From Burkholderia sp. BCC1644 (GTDB taxonomy: Bacteria; Pseudomonadota; Gammaproteobacteria; Burkholderiales; Burkholderiaceae): a DNA stretch of 64,000 bases. Below the pieces are notes generated by a model. The model was not told where the DNA came from and ran no database searches. It saw only the letters and a list, made by a program, of their open reading frames with translations. The stretch is taken from assembly GCF_902833225.1 (NCBI RefSeq), contig NZ_CADFEI010000006.1:248001-312000 (forward strand). The letters run 5' to 3'. How positions within the stretch are numbered: position 1 is the stretch's first letter; the number at the start of each line of letters is the position of its first letter. Made by a program: the position numbers and the translations under genes. This document shows positions 10,397 to 19,010 of this stretch, one piece after another.

Positions 10397-11335
10397 TCAA
10401 TAACGGATGCGCGGATCGAGCCACGCATACGCGAGGTCGACCAGCAGGTTGAACAGCACTGCGCAGACGGTGGTCAGTACGACGAGGCCGAGCACCAGCG
10501 TGTAGTCGCGGTTGATGGCGCCGTTCACGACGAGCTGCCCGAGGCCCGGCAGCGCGAACACCGATTCGGTGACGACGGCCGCCGTGATCGACGAGATGCA
10601 GACCGTGCCGAACAGCGACACGACCGGCATCAGCGCGGGCTTCAGCGCATGGCGCAGCACGATCGTCGAGCCCGGCAGGCCCTTTGCGCGCGCGGTACGG
10701 ATGTAGTTGCTCGACAGCGTCTCGATCATCGAGCCGCGCATCACGCGCGCGAGCAGCGACATGTTGATGAAGGTCAGCAGCACGATCGGCAGCAGCCGGT
10801 ATTGCCAGCCGCCGTCGCCCCAGCCGCCCGCCGGCAGCCAGCCGTTGCCGGCCGACGTCTTCAGCAGGATCGCGAAGATCCACACGAGCACCGGGCCGAG
10901 CACGAACGGCGGCACGACGTTGCCGACGTTGCCGACCAGCATCACGACGCGGTCGATGAAGCTGTCGCGGCGCACCGCCGCGACGGTGCCGAGCAGCACG
11001 CCCAGCCCGATCGAGATCGGGATCGACACGCCGCCCACGCCGAGGCTCACGGGCAGCGCCTTCATCACGAGGTCGTTCACCGACCAGTCGACGTAGCGGA
11101 ACGACGGACCGAGATCGCCATGCAGCAGCGAATCGAGGTACATCAGGTACTGCTTCCACAACGGCTGATCGAGGTGGTACTTCGCGTTCAGGTTCGCGAG
11201 CGTCGCGGCGGACAACTGCTTTTCCGTATCGAACGGACCGCCGGGCGTGAAATGCAGCAGCAGGTAGCAGACGGTGACGACCGCGAGGATCGTCGGCACC
11301 GCCCACAACGTGCGCCTCAATGCGTAGGCCAGCAT
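10397..11335 (-). CDS. oppB: Oligopeptide ABC transporter permease OppB
   Basis: 312 residues. The N-terminus MLAYALRRTLWAVPTILAVV and the following CYLLLHFTPGGPFD are characteristic of OppB. Six membrane helices are evident, with an EAA loop near residue 205-225 (NYIRTARAKGLPGSTIVLRHAL). It is encoded between oppA (11-bp gap) and oppC (13-bp gap) on the same strand, completing the membrane part of the peptide importer. Confidence 0.93.
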   Translation of the reverse strand: MLAYALRRTLWAVPTILAVVTVCYLLLHFTPGGPFDTEKQLSAATLANLNAKYHLDQPLWKQYLMYLDSLLHGDLGPSFRYVDWSVNDLVMKALPVSLGVGGVSIPISIGLGVLLGTVAAVRRDSFIDRVVMLVGNVGNVVPPFVLGPVLVWIFAILLKTSAGNGWLPAGGWGDGGWQYRLLPIVLLTFINMSLLARVMRGSMIETLSSNYIRTARAKGLPGSTIVLRHALKPALMPVVSLFGTVCISSITAAVVTESVFALPGLGQLVVNGAINRDYTLVLGLVVLTTVCAVLFNLLVDLAYAWLDPRIRY

Positions 11336-11346
11336 GATCGCTCCGC

Positions 11347-12957
11347 TCAGTGCTTGATCAGGTACATGTCCTGCGAAGCACGCATGTCGATCACGTTCTT
11401 CAGCGAGTAGCCGCCCACGTAGGGCTTCACGAGACGATCGGCCGAGTACTGGAACAGCGGCACCATCGGCGTGTCGTTCAGCGCCAGGTCGTGCGCCTGC
11501 GTGAGCAGCGCGGCGCGCGCCTTGTCGTCGAGCTTCTGGTTGCCTTCCTCGACGAGCGCGTCGGCCTGCTTGTTGCAGTAGCCGACGGTGTTCTGCGCGC
11601 TGCCGCAGCGCAGCAGGTCGAAGAACGTCATCGCGTCGTTGTAGTCGGCGAACCAGCCGTCGCGCGCGATCTGCACCTTGCCGTCATGACGCTCCTTCAT
11701 CAGCACCTTGAACTCGACGTTCTCGAGCTTCGTGTTGACGCCGAGCTTGGTGCGCCATTCCGACGCCGCGAACAGCGCGACCTTCTTGTGCAGGTCGTTG
11801 GTGTTGTACGTGAGCGTGAACGCCAGCGGCTTCGCATCCGAATAGCCGGCCTGCTTCAGCAGGTCCTTCGCGGCCGAGACGCGCTTGGCCATCGGCCACG
11901 ACGCCCAGTCCGGCGTAAACGGCTGCACGCCCTTCGTGCCGTTCGGCATCAGGCCGTACATCGGCTTCTCGCCGGCTTGCGTGAGCTTTTGCGTCAGCAC
12001 GTCGCGATCGAGCACCATCGACAGCGCCTGGCGCACGCGCTTGTCCTTCAGCGCCGGATCGTTGTTGTTCAGGTAGTAGTAGTAAGTCGCGAGCTGCAGG
12101 CCCTGGCGCAGTTCGCCGCCGAACTGCTTGCTGACCTGCTGGAAGATCCCCGACGGGATCGAGTAGCTGTAGTCGATCTGGCCGGCCTGGTACATGCGCA
12201 TCGCCGTCTCGTCGCTCTCGATCGGCAGGTACGTGACCTTGTTGACCACGACCTTCGGCGCATTCCAGTACTTCGCATCCTTCGAGATCACGATGCGGTT
12301 GTTCGGCTGCCAGTCGACGAGCTGGTACGCGCCGTTGCTGACGATGTTGCCCGGGCGCGTCCATGCGTCGCCAAGCTTCGTCACCGTGTCCTTGTTCACC
12401 GGCGCGAGCGGCACCATCGCCGTCAACTCGGGGAAGAACGCGACGGGCACGTCGGTCGTCACTTCGAGCGTGTACGGATCGACGGCGCGCACGCCGAGCG
12501 TCGACGGCGCGGCCTTGCCCGCGATGATGTCCTTCGAGTTCTTCACGAACTCGACGAGGATCGTGTACTTCGAGCCCGTCTTCGGATCGACGAGGCGCTG
12601 CCACGAATAGACGAAATCGGCGGCCGTCACCGGCTGGCCGTTGCTCCACTTCGCGTCATGGCGAAGCTTGAAGATCCACGTCGTCGGCGTCTTGCGTTCC
12701 CACGACAGCGCGACACCCGGCACGACCTGGCCGGCTGCGTCGATGCGGGCCAGCCCTTCGAACAGGTCGAGGCCGATCGTGTTGCCGGTCCACGATTCGA
12801 TGTGCGCGGGGTCGAGCGACTCGACTTCGGCGGGCACCTGGCGCGTCAGGTCCTGTTGAGGAGCGAGCGCGACGTTCGACGGAACGGAAACGGCGTGGGC
12901 GACAGGCGTCAGGGCGAGCGCGGCCAGCACGGCCGACATGGCATGCAAGGATTTCAT
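11347..12957 (-). CDS. oppA: Periplasmic oligopeptide-binding protein OppA
   Basis: 536 residues. The signal peptide ends AHAV near residue 23. The body follows E. coli OppA/MppA throughout, for example VESLDPAHIE, LFEGLARIDAAGQVVPGVA, FVYSWQRLVDP, GNIVSNGAYQLVDW and the C-terminal YIVKH-like end (MYLIKH). It captures short peptides in the periplasm and hands them to OppBCDF. It is the first structural gene of the operon, with a 180-bp upstream gap from the cupin-XRE regulator. That gap holds a long inverted repeat, and the ribosome site is weak. Confidence 0.94.
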   Translation of the reverse strand: MKSLHAMSAVLAALALTPVAHAVSVPSNVALAPQQDLTRQVPAEVESLDPAHIESWTGNTIGLDLFEGLARIDAAGQVVPGVALSWERKTPTTWIFKLRHDAKWSNGQPVTAADFVYSWQRLVDPKTGSKYTILVEFVKNSKDIIAGKAAPSTLGVRAVDPYTLEVTTDVPVAFFPELTAMVPLAPVNKDTVTKLGDAWTRPGNIVSNGAYQLVDWQPNNRIVISKDAKYWNAPKVVVNKVTYLPIESDETAMRMYQAGQIDYSYSIPSGIFQQVSKQFGGELRQGLQLATYYYYLNNNDPALKDKRVRQALSMVLDRDVLTQKLTQAGEKPMYGLMPNGTKGVQPFTPDWASWPMAKRVSAAKDLLKQAGYSDAKPLAFTLTYNTNDLHKKVALFAASEWRTKLGVNTKLENVEFKVLMKERHDGKVQIARDGWFADYNDAMTFFDLLRCGSAQNTVGYCNKQADALVEEGNQKLDDKARAALLTQAHDLALNDTPMVPLFQYSADRLVKPYVGGYSLKNVIDMRASQDMYLIKH

Positions 12958-13076
12958 CGTGGCAGTCTTGAGAAGGGTTGTTCGGTGAGCGTCGCGCGGC
13001 GGATGCCGCGGATTACGCGTGAGACGCTGACGGGTGCAGCGATTGAGGAGGCCCGTGATTCTCGTGTAGCATTTTA

Positions 13077-13129
13077 GTATTCCTTACGTTTCTTTCGACA
13101 GGCATCCCGTCTTCGAAACGAAGGAATAC
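13077..13129 (-). terminator. Long imperfect hairpin between the XRE regulator and oppA
   Basis: GTATTCCTTACGTTTC at 13077-13092 pairs with GAAACGAAGGAATAC at 13115-13129, leaving one bulged A. On the minus strand it begins 7 bases after the regulator's stop and is followed by TAAAAT, so it can serve as the regulator's terminator. It also sits upstream of oppA and could be an attenuator or operator. Confidence 0.5.
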
Positions 13130-13136
13130 CTGTGCG

Positions 13137-13718
13137 TTAGAACAGCCTCGGTGTACCCACCCAGACCACCACCGACTCGATCTTCGCGGTGTTGACCCAG
13201 CTGTGCGGCACCGTCGACTGATAGTGCGAACTGTCGCCGGCCTGCAGGACGAACGTCTTGCCTTCCAGCGTCAGCGACACTTCCCCTTCAATCACATACA
13301 GGAACTCCTCTCCTGCATGGGTCGTCACCTCCGACCGCTTCTGCCCCGGCGGCATCCTCACGAGGATCGCCTCCAGCTGGCGCCCTTCGGACACGTTCGT
13401 CAGCCTCGCGAACAGGTTCGCCGAATCGGCAAACCCGAAGAAGCGCAGCTGCTCGCCTCGGCAGACCGAGCGTTCTTCACTCGGCGTATCCACGAAGTAC
13501 TGCACCGTCACACCGAGCGCGTGCGCGATACCGGCCAGCGACGTCAGTGACGGCGACGCGAGCCCGCGCTCGACTTGAGACAGAAACGGCTTCGAAATCC
13601 CCGCGGCGGTAGCGGTGTCGTCGAGCGTGCGCTTGAGTCGTTGGCGCAACGCGCGAATCTTGCTGCCCAGTGCGGCGGCAGCGTCTGCGGACCGCGAGTT
13701 TTCAGTGGGGGGAACCAT
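13137..13718 (-). CDS. Cupin-containing XRE-family transcriptional regulator
   Basis: 193 residues from the ATG at 13718 (an upstream ATG at 13742 is possible). Residues 20-80 are a helix-turn-helix domain (IRALRQRLKRTLDDTA then GISKPFLSQVERG). Residues 115-185 are a cupin barrel (HAGEEFLYVIEGEVSL, GDSSHYQSTVPHSW). This is the PuuR-like architecture, where the cupin senses a small metabolite. It is encoded directly upstream of oppA in the same orientation, so it is the obvious candidate regulator of peptide uptake. The ligand is unknown. Confidence 0.85.
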   Translation of the reverse strand: MVPPTENSRSADAAAALGSKIRALRQRLKRTLDDTATAAGISKPFLSQVERGLASPSLTSLAGIAHALGVTVQYFVDTPSEERSVCRGEQLRFFGFADSANLFARLTNVSEGRQLEAILVRMPPGQKRSEVTTHAGEEFLYVIEGEVSLTLEGKTFVLQAGDSSHYQSTVPHSWVNTAKIESVVVWVGTPRLF

Positions 13719-14218
13719 AGCAGGCCGAAAAGTGATCGTCAAAAAATGTTTGATGGAAAATAACTAAGTTAGATCGATATAGCTTAGTCTTCGGGTTCGC
13801 ACACGTCTTCGGTGTTGAGCCCGGTGCACTAAACGGGGCACGAGGCGAGCGAAACGACGCGCTATCTTGCCAGACTCGCCGGCTTCACAGGCAAGCTGCA
13901 AGCGGCTCTCCGGGAATCTTCGGAGGACCTGCGCGGATTCTTACAAATAGATGATGAGACGAATGTTCCTGAAAGCTGCTGCCACATCGGGAGTTTCCCT
14001 AGGTGGCGCACACCTGTCGCACCGGACCGGCAACCGTTACCATGCGCGCGCCGGTCGGGGACCTTCCCCGCCCCACCTGGCGGTGTCCGACCCCGGCCCG
14101 GGCTAACCCGCCCGACTGTTCCATCGCCAGCGCAAAGCTTACCCGGCCAATTGCGCAACGGCGCCAGTTCGACCCCAAGACGACGCGCGATCCGTGCCGT
14201 CCGTTTCAACCGAGATTG
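13719..14218. other. Divergent promoter region between the XRE regulator and the POT transporter
   Basis: 500 bases with no credible gene. The side nearest the regulator is AT-rich and carries the inverted repeat at 13763-13788. The side nearest the transporter is GC-rich and has no obvious sigma-70 hexamers. The transporter frame is open through much of it but does not read as protein. Confidence 0.45.
13763..13788 (-). promoter_or_regulatory. Inverted repeat upstream of the XRE regulator
   Basis: ACTAAG at 13763-13768 and CTTAGT at 13783-13788 form an inverted repeat. The inner CTAAGTTAG (13764-13772) is itself a palindrome, and an AT-rich ATATAG lies between. The position, 45-70 bp before the regulator start, suits an autoregulatory operator overlapping its promoter. 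Confidence 0.3.
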
Positions 14219-15739
14219 ATGATGCATTCACCTGTTTCACAAACCCGATCGTTCACGACGGTCTTCCTCATCGAAATGTGGGAGCGCTTCGGCTACTACG
14301 GCATGGCCGCGCTCCTGGTCCTCTTCATGGTCGACCGGCTCGGTTTCACCGACAGCCATGCGAACCTGACCTGGGGTGCGTTCACCGCACTCGTCTATGC
14401 GGCGCCGTCGATCGGCGGCTGGATCGGCGACAAGGTGCTGGGCGCCCGCCGCACGATGATCATCGGCGCGACCGTGCTGTGCGCCGGCTACCTGATGCTC
14501 GCGGTACCGAACGACCAACTGACGTACATGTACGCGTCGCTCGGCGTCATCGTCGTCGGCAACGGCCTGTTCAAGGCCAACGCGGCGAACCTCGTGCGCC
14601 GCATCTACGAAGGCGACGACGCGCGCATCGACAGCGCGTTCACGATCTACTACATGGCGGTCAACATCGGCTCGACGGTGTCGATGCTCGCGACGCCGTG
14701 GATCAAGGATCACTGGGGCTGGCACGCCGCATTCGCGGTCTGCTGCGGCGGCATGCTGCTCGCGATCCTCAACTTCATGCTGATGCATCGCACGCTCGCA
14801 CACGTCGGCTCGCAGCCGGACGACGAACCGATCCGCTGGAAGCGCCTCGGCGCGGTCGCGCTGGGTGGCGTCGCGCTCGCACTGGTCACGCTGTACGTGC
14901 TGCAGCACAAGCAGCTCGCCGTGGCCAGCGTGTGGACGGCAGCGTTCGCGATTCTCGCGATCTTCGCATACATGATCGCGAAGTCGGAACGCTCGGAGCG
15001 CGCAGGCCTGATCGCGGCACTCGTGCTGATCGGCCAGGTGATCCTGTTCTTCATCTTCTACGTGCAGATGTCGACGTCGCTGACGCTGTTCGCGCTGCGC
15101 AACGTCGATCCGCGCTTCATCCTGTTCGACACGACGCTGTTCACGTGGAGCGCCGCGCAGTTCCAGGCGCTGAACCCGATCTGGATCATGCTGCTGAGCC
15201 CACTGCTCGTGTGGGTCTACAACGCCGTCGCCAAAAGCGGCCGCGACCTGCCGGTCGCCGCGAAGTACGCGCTCGGCTTCGGCGCGGTTGCCGCGGGCTA
15301 CCTGGTGTTCACGATCAGCGGCCGCTATGCGGTGGACGGCCGCGTGTCGTCGTGGTTCATGGTGTGGGGTTACGGCCTCTACTCGCTCGGCGAACTGCTG
15401 GTGAGCGGCCTCGGCCTCGCGATGATCGCGCGCTACGTGCCGGCGCGCATGAGCGGCTTCATGATGGGTGCGTATTTCGTCGCGACGGGTGTGTCGCAGT
15501 ATCTGGGCAGCGTCGTCGCGAACTTCGCGCAGATGCCGTCGCACGAACTGCCGGCCACCGATTCGCTGCCGCTCTACCTGTCGCTGTTCGAGAAGCTCGG
15601 CTGGCTCGCCGCGATCGGCATGGTGCTCGCCCTGCTGCTGCTGCCGCTGATGAACCGCCTGTCGCGCCAGCATCAGCGCTGCGCGCAAGAGCGTCGCGAA
15701 GAAGCGCTGCAGACGCAAGGCGTCGCAGCGGCCCAGTAA
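14219..15739 (+). CDS. POT/PTR-family proton-dependent peptide transporter
   Basis: 506 residues from the ATG at 14219 (a second ATG follows immediately). The N-terminal motif FLIEMWERFGYYGMAALLVLF is the POT signature containing the ExxERFxYY proton-coupling residues. GxxxADKxxG appears in the altered form GGWIGDKVLGARR, and the second signature is near residues 140-150 (FTIYYMAVNIGS). About 14 membrane helices are present. It imports di- and tripeptides with protons across the inner membrane, complementing the opp operon across the regulator. The Dtp-like subtype (DtpA/B versus DtpD) cannot be fixed. Confidence 0.9.
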   Translation: MMHSPVSQTRSFTTVFLIEMWERFGYYGMAALLVLFMVDRLGFTDSHANLTWGAFTALVYAAPSIGGWIGDKVLGARRTMIIGATVLCAGYLMLAVPNDQLTYMYASLGVIVVGNGLFKANAANLVRRIYEGDDARIDSAFTIYYMAVNIGSTVSMLATPWIKDHWGWHAAFAVCCGGMLLAILNFMLMHRTLAHVGSQPDDEPIRWKRLGAVALGGVALALVTLYVLQHKQLAVASVWTAAFAILAIFAYMIAKSERSERAGLIAALVLIGQVILFFIFYVQMSTSLTLFALRNVDPRFILFDTTLFTWSAAQFQALNPIWIMLLSPLLVWVYNAVAKSGRDLPVAAKYALGFGAVAAGYLVFTISGRYAVDGRVSSWFMVWGYGLYSLGELLVSGLGLAMIARYVPARMSGFMMGAYFVATGVSQYLGSVVANFAQMPSHELPATDSLPLYLSLFEKLGWLAAIGMVLALLLLPLMNRLSRQHQRCAQERREEALQTQGVAAAQ

Positions 15740-15858
15740 GTACTATCCCTCGGCGTGCGGCCTGCACGCCACATTCTCCCGCCAGGCACGCGAACGCGTC
15801 CTACACTGGTTGCAGGACATGCATCCGCTTCGCGCGATGCGCCTGGCGGGAGAAAACC

Positions 15859-16065
15859 ATGAAAAGCAAGACAACGAGGCTGCTGAGAATACTGTCGGAC
15901 ATCCGGCACGCTCAGCGCTGCACCGCGATGCGCGCCGCCCGGGCCGCAGCCGAAGCCGACGCGGTACTCGCGGAACACGACGATCCCGCGCAGGACGAAC
16001 GCGACGACGCCGAATCCGACGACCCACCCACAGTGCCCCGCTCCCGTATCGGCTCACCTCACTGA
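15859..16065 (+). CDS. Small charged protein, unknown
   Basis: 68 residues with an ATG at 15859 and a GGAG ribosome site 7 bases upstream. The N-terminal half is basic (MKSKTTRLLRILSDIRH), and the second half is rich in Asp, Glu and Ala. No signal peptide or known motif is visible. It lies 119 bp after the POT transporter on the same strand. It could be a real small cytoplasmic protein; the evidence is the ribosome site and the amphipathic, non-random composition. Confidence 0.4.
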   Translation: MKSKTTRLLRILSDIRHAQRCTAMRAARAAAEADAVLAEHDDPAQDERDDAESDDPPTVPRSRIGSPH

Positions 16066-16111
16066 CGCCGCGCGGCACACGCCGTGCCGCACGCACCGCC
16101 TCCCGCGCCGC

Positions 16112-17236
16112 TTACGCGGCCGCACTGCGCCACCGCGCGATCCACGTTCCCGAACCGGCCACGGCCATCATCAGCCCGAGCGCGCACGCGTCGGCCACGA
16201 GGCCCACGCCGACATGCCGCAGATCGGCGCTGCGCACGACCGGATGCAGCAGCGAATCGATGACGAGCGAAATCGCCGCGCCCGCCACGAAGCAGATCAA
16301 CCCGCGCTGGCCGACCGCCACGACGGGCCGCACACCCTGCGCGATCCGTGCGATCCAGCCGAAGCGCACGCAATCGGCCATCAGCCACGCGATGGCCGCG
16401 AAGCTCACGACGCGCGGCAGCGCGAGGTCGCGCTTGAACACGCCCTCGGGCAGCGGCAATCCCGAGAACAGCTTGTAGCTCGCGCAACCGAGCACGACCG
16501 CGCACGCGAGCCCGGTCGCCGCCGCGCCCCAGCGCCCGAGCGCGACGTGCCGGTAGAACGGCTGGCAGCGCGCGAGCACGCCGGCGACGAACATCAGCTG
16601 CCAGGCGAACGGGTTGAAGCTCCAGCGGAAACCGTCCGTGTCCAGCAGCTCGGGGCCGAGCCAGCCCGCCGCGATCCACGACGCGACGCCGAGCGCGACG
16701 AGCAGCCACGGATGACGGCGCGCGAACGGCACCAGCACCGGCGACGCGAGCGCGAACAGCACGTACATCGGCAGCACCGACGCGAGATACGGCTGGCGCT
16801 GGAACGTCAGCAATTCGGCGAGGCCCGTGAGCGGCGACGCGAGCATCACGCTGACGTCGTCGAGCGCGAGGTTCGGCGCATCGATTCCGTAGTGGTCGAG
16901 CACGGCCGACACGACCAGCATCAGCGTCGACGTCGCGAGAAACGCGCGGTAGATCTGCATCGCGCGACGCACGAACCGCCGCTGCGCGGCGCGCGCGCCA
17001 TGCCGCTCGGCGATCGCGCCGTACGCACTCGCGGTCGCGAAGCCGCCGAGAAACACGAACACCTCGGCTGCATCGCACAGCGCGAATGCGTGCAGCGTCA
17101 CGCGCGACAGCACGCTCGCGCCGATGTGATCGACGACGATCATCAACAGCACGAGTCCGCGGAAAAAGTCGATTTCGATCAGGCGGCCGCTGCGTGACGG
17201 CTGGACCGCGGCGGAAGACGGCGGGCTCAACGACAT
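16112..17236 (-). CDS. opgC: OpgC-family integral membrane protein
   Basis: 374 residues from the ATG at 17236; the frame is open upstream but that stretch is Arg/Ser/Pro-rich noise. It opens with RLIEIDFFRGLVLLMIVVDHIG, then HAFALCDAAEVFVFLGGF, which is the OpgC/acyltransferase-3-like start. About ten membrane segments follow. OpgC proteins add succinyl groups to osmoregulated periplasmic glucans. Whether this one does so is inferred, since no other opg gene is nearby. Stop and coding end lie 46 bp from the small convergent gene. Confidence 0.78.
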   Translation of the reverse strand: MSLSPPSSAAVQPSRSGRLIEIDFFRGLVLLMIVVDHIGASVLSRVTLHAFALCDAAEVFVFLGGFATASAYGAIAERHGARAAQRRFVRRAMQIYRAFLATSTLMLVVSAVLDHYGIDAPNLALDDVSVMLASPLTGLAELLTFQRQPYLASVLPMYVLFALASPVLVPFARRHPWLLVALGVASWIAAGWLGPELLDTDGFRWSFNPFAWQLMFVAGVLARCQPFYRHVALGRWGAAATGLACAVVLGCASYKLFSGLPLPEGVFKRDLALPRVVSFAAIAWLMADCVRFGWIARIAQGVRPVVAVGQRGLICFVAGAAISLVIDSLLHPVVRSADLRHVGVGLVADACALGLMMAVAGSGTWIARWRSAAA

Positions 17237-17643
17237 GAGCGCACCGGCACGATGGCGGTGCGGCACGCACCGTGGAAGGGATCGGGAAGAAGAAGGCGAG
17301 CGCGATCGGCGGCGATACGCGTATGCTCGCATCGCGCCAACCCGGCTGGCCAGGCACGGAGATGACCGTTCATTGAAAAGCTGCATACGAAGGGAAGTCG
17401 GTCAGGCCAGTCTAATGGCCGATCGGGGGAGACCCTAAGTAACAAAGTGCAACCGAATCTTCTGTTCGATTACACGCGCGAGCCTTGTGGAGCAAAGCGG
17501 TCGGCGTCGCCAGATTCACGTCAGCGCGACGCCAGTTTGCGGTCAGCCTCGATGCATTCGACCGCTGAACGACCGCGGTTCGATCGTCGGTCGATTCGCG
17601 ATGCGCGGCGCGTTCCGTGCGGCCGCGGCATCGCGACCGGCGC
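17237..17643. other. Intergenic region, no feature seen
   Basis: 407 bases between the end of rarD and the start of opgC, both on the minus strand. No gene, hairpin or hexamers that I would support. The stretch near 17435-17475 is relatively AT-rich and could hold the opgC promoter. Confidence 0.4.
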
Positions 17644-18543
17644 TTATCCGCGTGCGGGCAGACGCCGCATCAGCATCGCGCTGTGCCACGCGGTGAGCGC
17701 GACGGCGACCCAGATCGGCCCGTACGTCGCGAGCTTCGCGACGCTCAGCGTCTCGCCGAGCAGCAGCAGCGACACGGCGACGAGCAGCACGGGTTCGACG
17801 TAGCCGAGGATCCCGAACAGCGCCATCGGCAGCATCCGGCTCGCCTTGAGGTAGCTGGCGAGCGCGAGCGTGCTGAGCACGCCGAGCCCCGGCAGCAACA
17901 CCGCCCACAGCACCGGATGCTCCGCGACGCGGGTCGTGCTCGTCGCGACCATCGCGAACGCGATCGGGCACAGCAGTGCGATCTCGACCGCGAACGCGGC
18001 CAGCGAATCGGCGTTGATCCGCCGGCGCAACACGAAATACGGCGGATAGCCGAGCGCGACGACAAGCGTCGGCCACGCGAACGCGCGCGTCGCCCACACT
18101 TCGTGCGCGACGCCGAGCGCGGCGCACGCAACCGCCGCCCACTGCAGCGGGTCGAGCCGTTCGTGATAGTAGAAGCGGCCGACGAGCACCATCGTCAGCG
18201 GCAGCAGGAAATAGCCGAGCGACACTTCGAGCATGCGGCCGTGCAGCGGCGCCCACAGGAACAGCCACAGCTGCACGCCGAGCAGCGCCGCGCTCACCGG
18301 CAGCGCGATCAGCAGGCGCCAGTCGCGCACGGTGCGCCGCGCGAGTTCGACGAGCGCCGGCCAGCGGCCGCGCAGCGCGATCAGCGCGAGTGCGCCCGGC
18401 GCGGTCCACAATACGCGCCACGCGAAGATGTCGAGCCCCGTGAGCGGCGCGAGCAGTTTCGCGTAAGCCGACATCAGCGCGAACAGCGTCGACGCCATCA
18501 CCGACAGCATGAGGCCGCGCCCGGCTTCCGGATACCCCGTCAT
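17644..18543 (-). CDS. rarD: RarD-type EamA/DMT permease
   Basis: 299 residues with ten predicted membrane helices. RarD hallmarks are WRVLWTAPGALAL near 40-55, the stretch SLGYFLLPLTMVLVGRFYYHERL near 125-150, and PPYFVLRR near 195. These correspond to the NYSLGYFInPLv and PFSFALYGLiRK-like blocks of the family. RarD is named for chloramphenicol sensitivity, but its substrate is not settled. It lies 16 bp downstream of the acylphosphatase gene on the same strand, so the two probably share a transcript. Confidence 0.85.
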   Translation of the reverse strand: MTGYPEAGRGLMLSVMASTLFALMSAYAKLLAPLTGLDIFAWRVLWTAPGALALIALRGRWPALVELARRTVRDWRLLIALPVSAALLGVQLWLFLWAPLHGRMLEVSLGYFLLPLTMVLVGRFYYHERLDPLQWAAVACAALGVAHEVWATRAFAWPTLVVALGYPPYFVLRRRINADSLAAFAVEIALLCPIAFAMVATSTTRVAEHPVLWAVLLPGLGVLSTLALASYLKASRMLPMALFGILGYVEPVLLVAVSLLLLGETLSVAKLATYGPIWVAVALTAWHSAMLMRRLPARG

Positions 18544-18559
18544 GATTGTTCTGCGCCTC

Positions 18560-18856
18560 TTACTGCTGCTGGAAACGCTCGAAGCGCCTTTCGGTCAGGC
18601 GCTCCTCGAACGTCACTTCGGTCACGCGCGCGGCCGGCGGCCCGTGACGCAGCCACGCGAGCATCCGGTCGATCTGCGCGCCGGGCCCCTGGATCATCGC
18701 CTCGACGGTGCCATCCTCGAGATTCGCGACCCAGCCGCGCAGTTTCAGCGCATGCGCCTCGCGCACCGTCGCGTGACGGAAACCGACGCCCTGCACGACG
18801 CCGCGCACCCGCACGTAGTAGGTCTCGATCCGTTCGTCCAGTTCATTGCGGCTCAT
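18560..18856 (-). CDS. acyP: Acylphosphatase
   Basis: 98 residues from the ATG at 18856. The catalytic signature RVRGVVQGVGFRHATVREA supplies the phosphate-binding loop and the essential Arg, and GWVANLEDGTVEAMIQG supplies the essential Asn. The length is normal for the family (about 90-100). It hydrolyses acyl-phosphates such as carbamoyl-phosphate or 1,3-bisphosphoglycerate in the cytoplasm. It is upstream of rarD in a likely two-gene operon and divergent from hpnA. Confidence 0.93.
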   Translation of the reverse strand: MSRNELDERIETYYVRVRGVVQGVGFRHATVREAHALKLRGWVANLEDGTVEAMIQGPGAQIDRMLAWLRHGPPAARVTEVTFEERLTERRFERFQQQ

Positions 18857-18952
18857 CGCGTCGCCCTCCCGTTGCATTCAAGCCCGGCATTGTAGTCGCG
18901 TCGGCCGCTTCGCACACGCGCCGGCCAGGCGTCGCCGCGCGCGCCGACCACG

Positions 18953-18958
18953 TACAAT
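18953..18958 (+). promoter_or_regulatory. Candidate -10 element of hpnA
   Basis: TACAAT, 52 bases before the hpnA start, in a GC-rich context and followed by CTCGC. No clear -35 hexamer is seen at the usual distance. Confidence 0.3.
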
Positions 18959-19010
18959 CTCGCCGACGCTCAACCGCCGCGCCGTCCGCGCGCGGCCCTG
19001 AAGGAAACGC

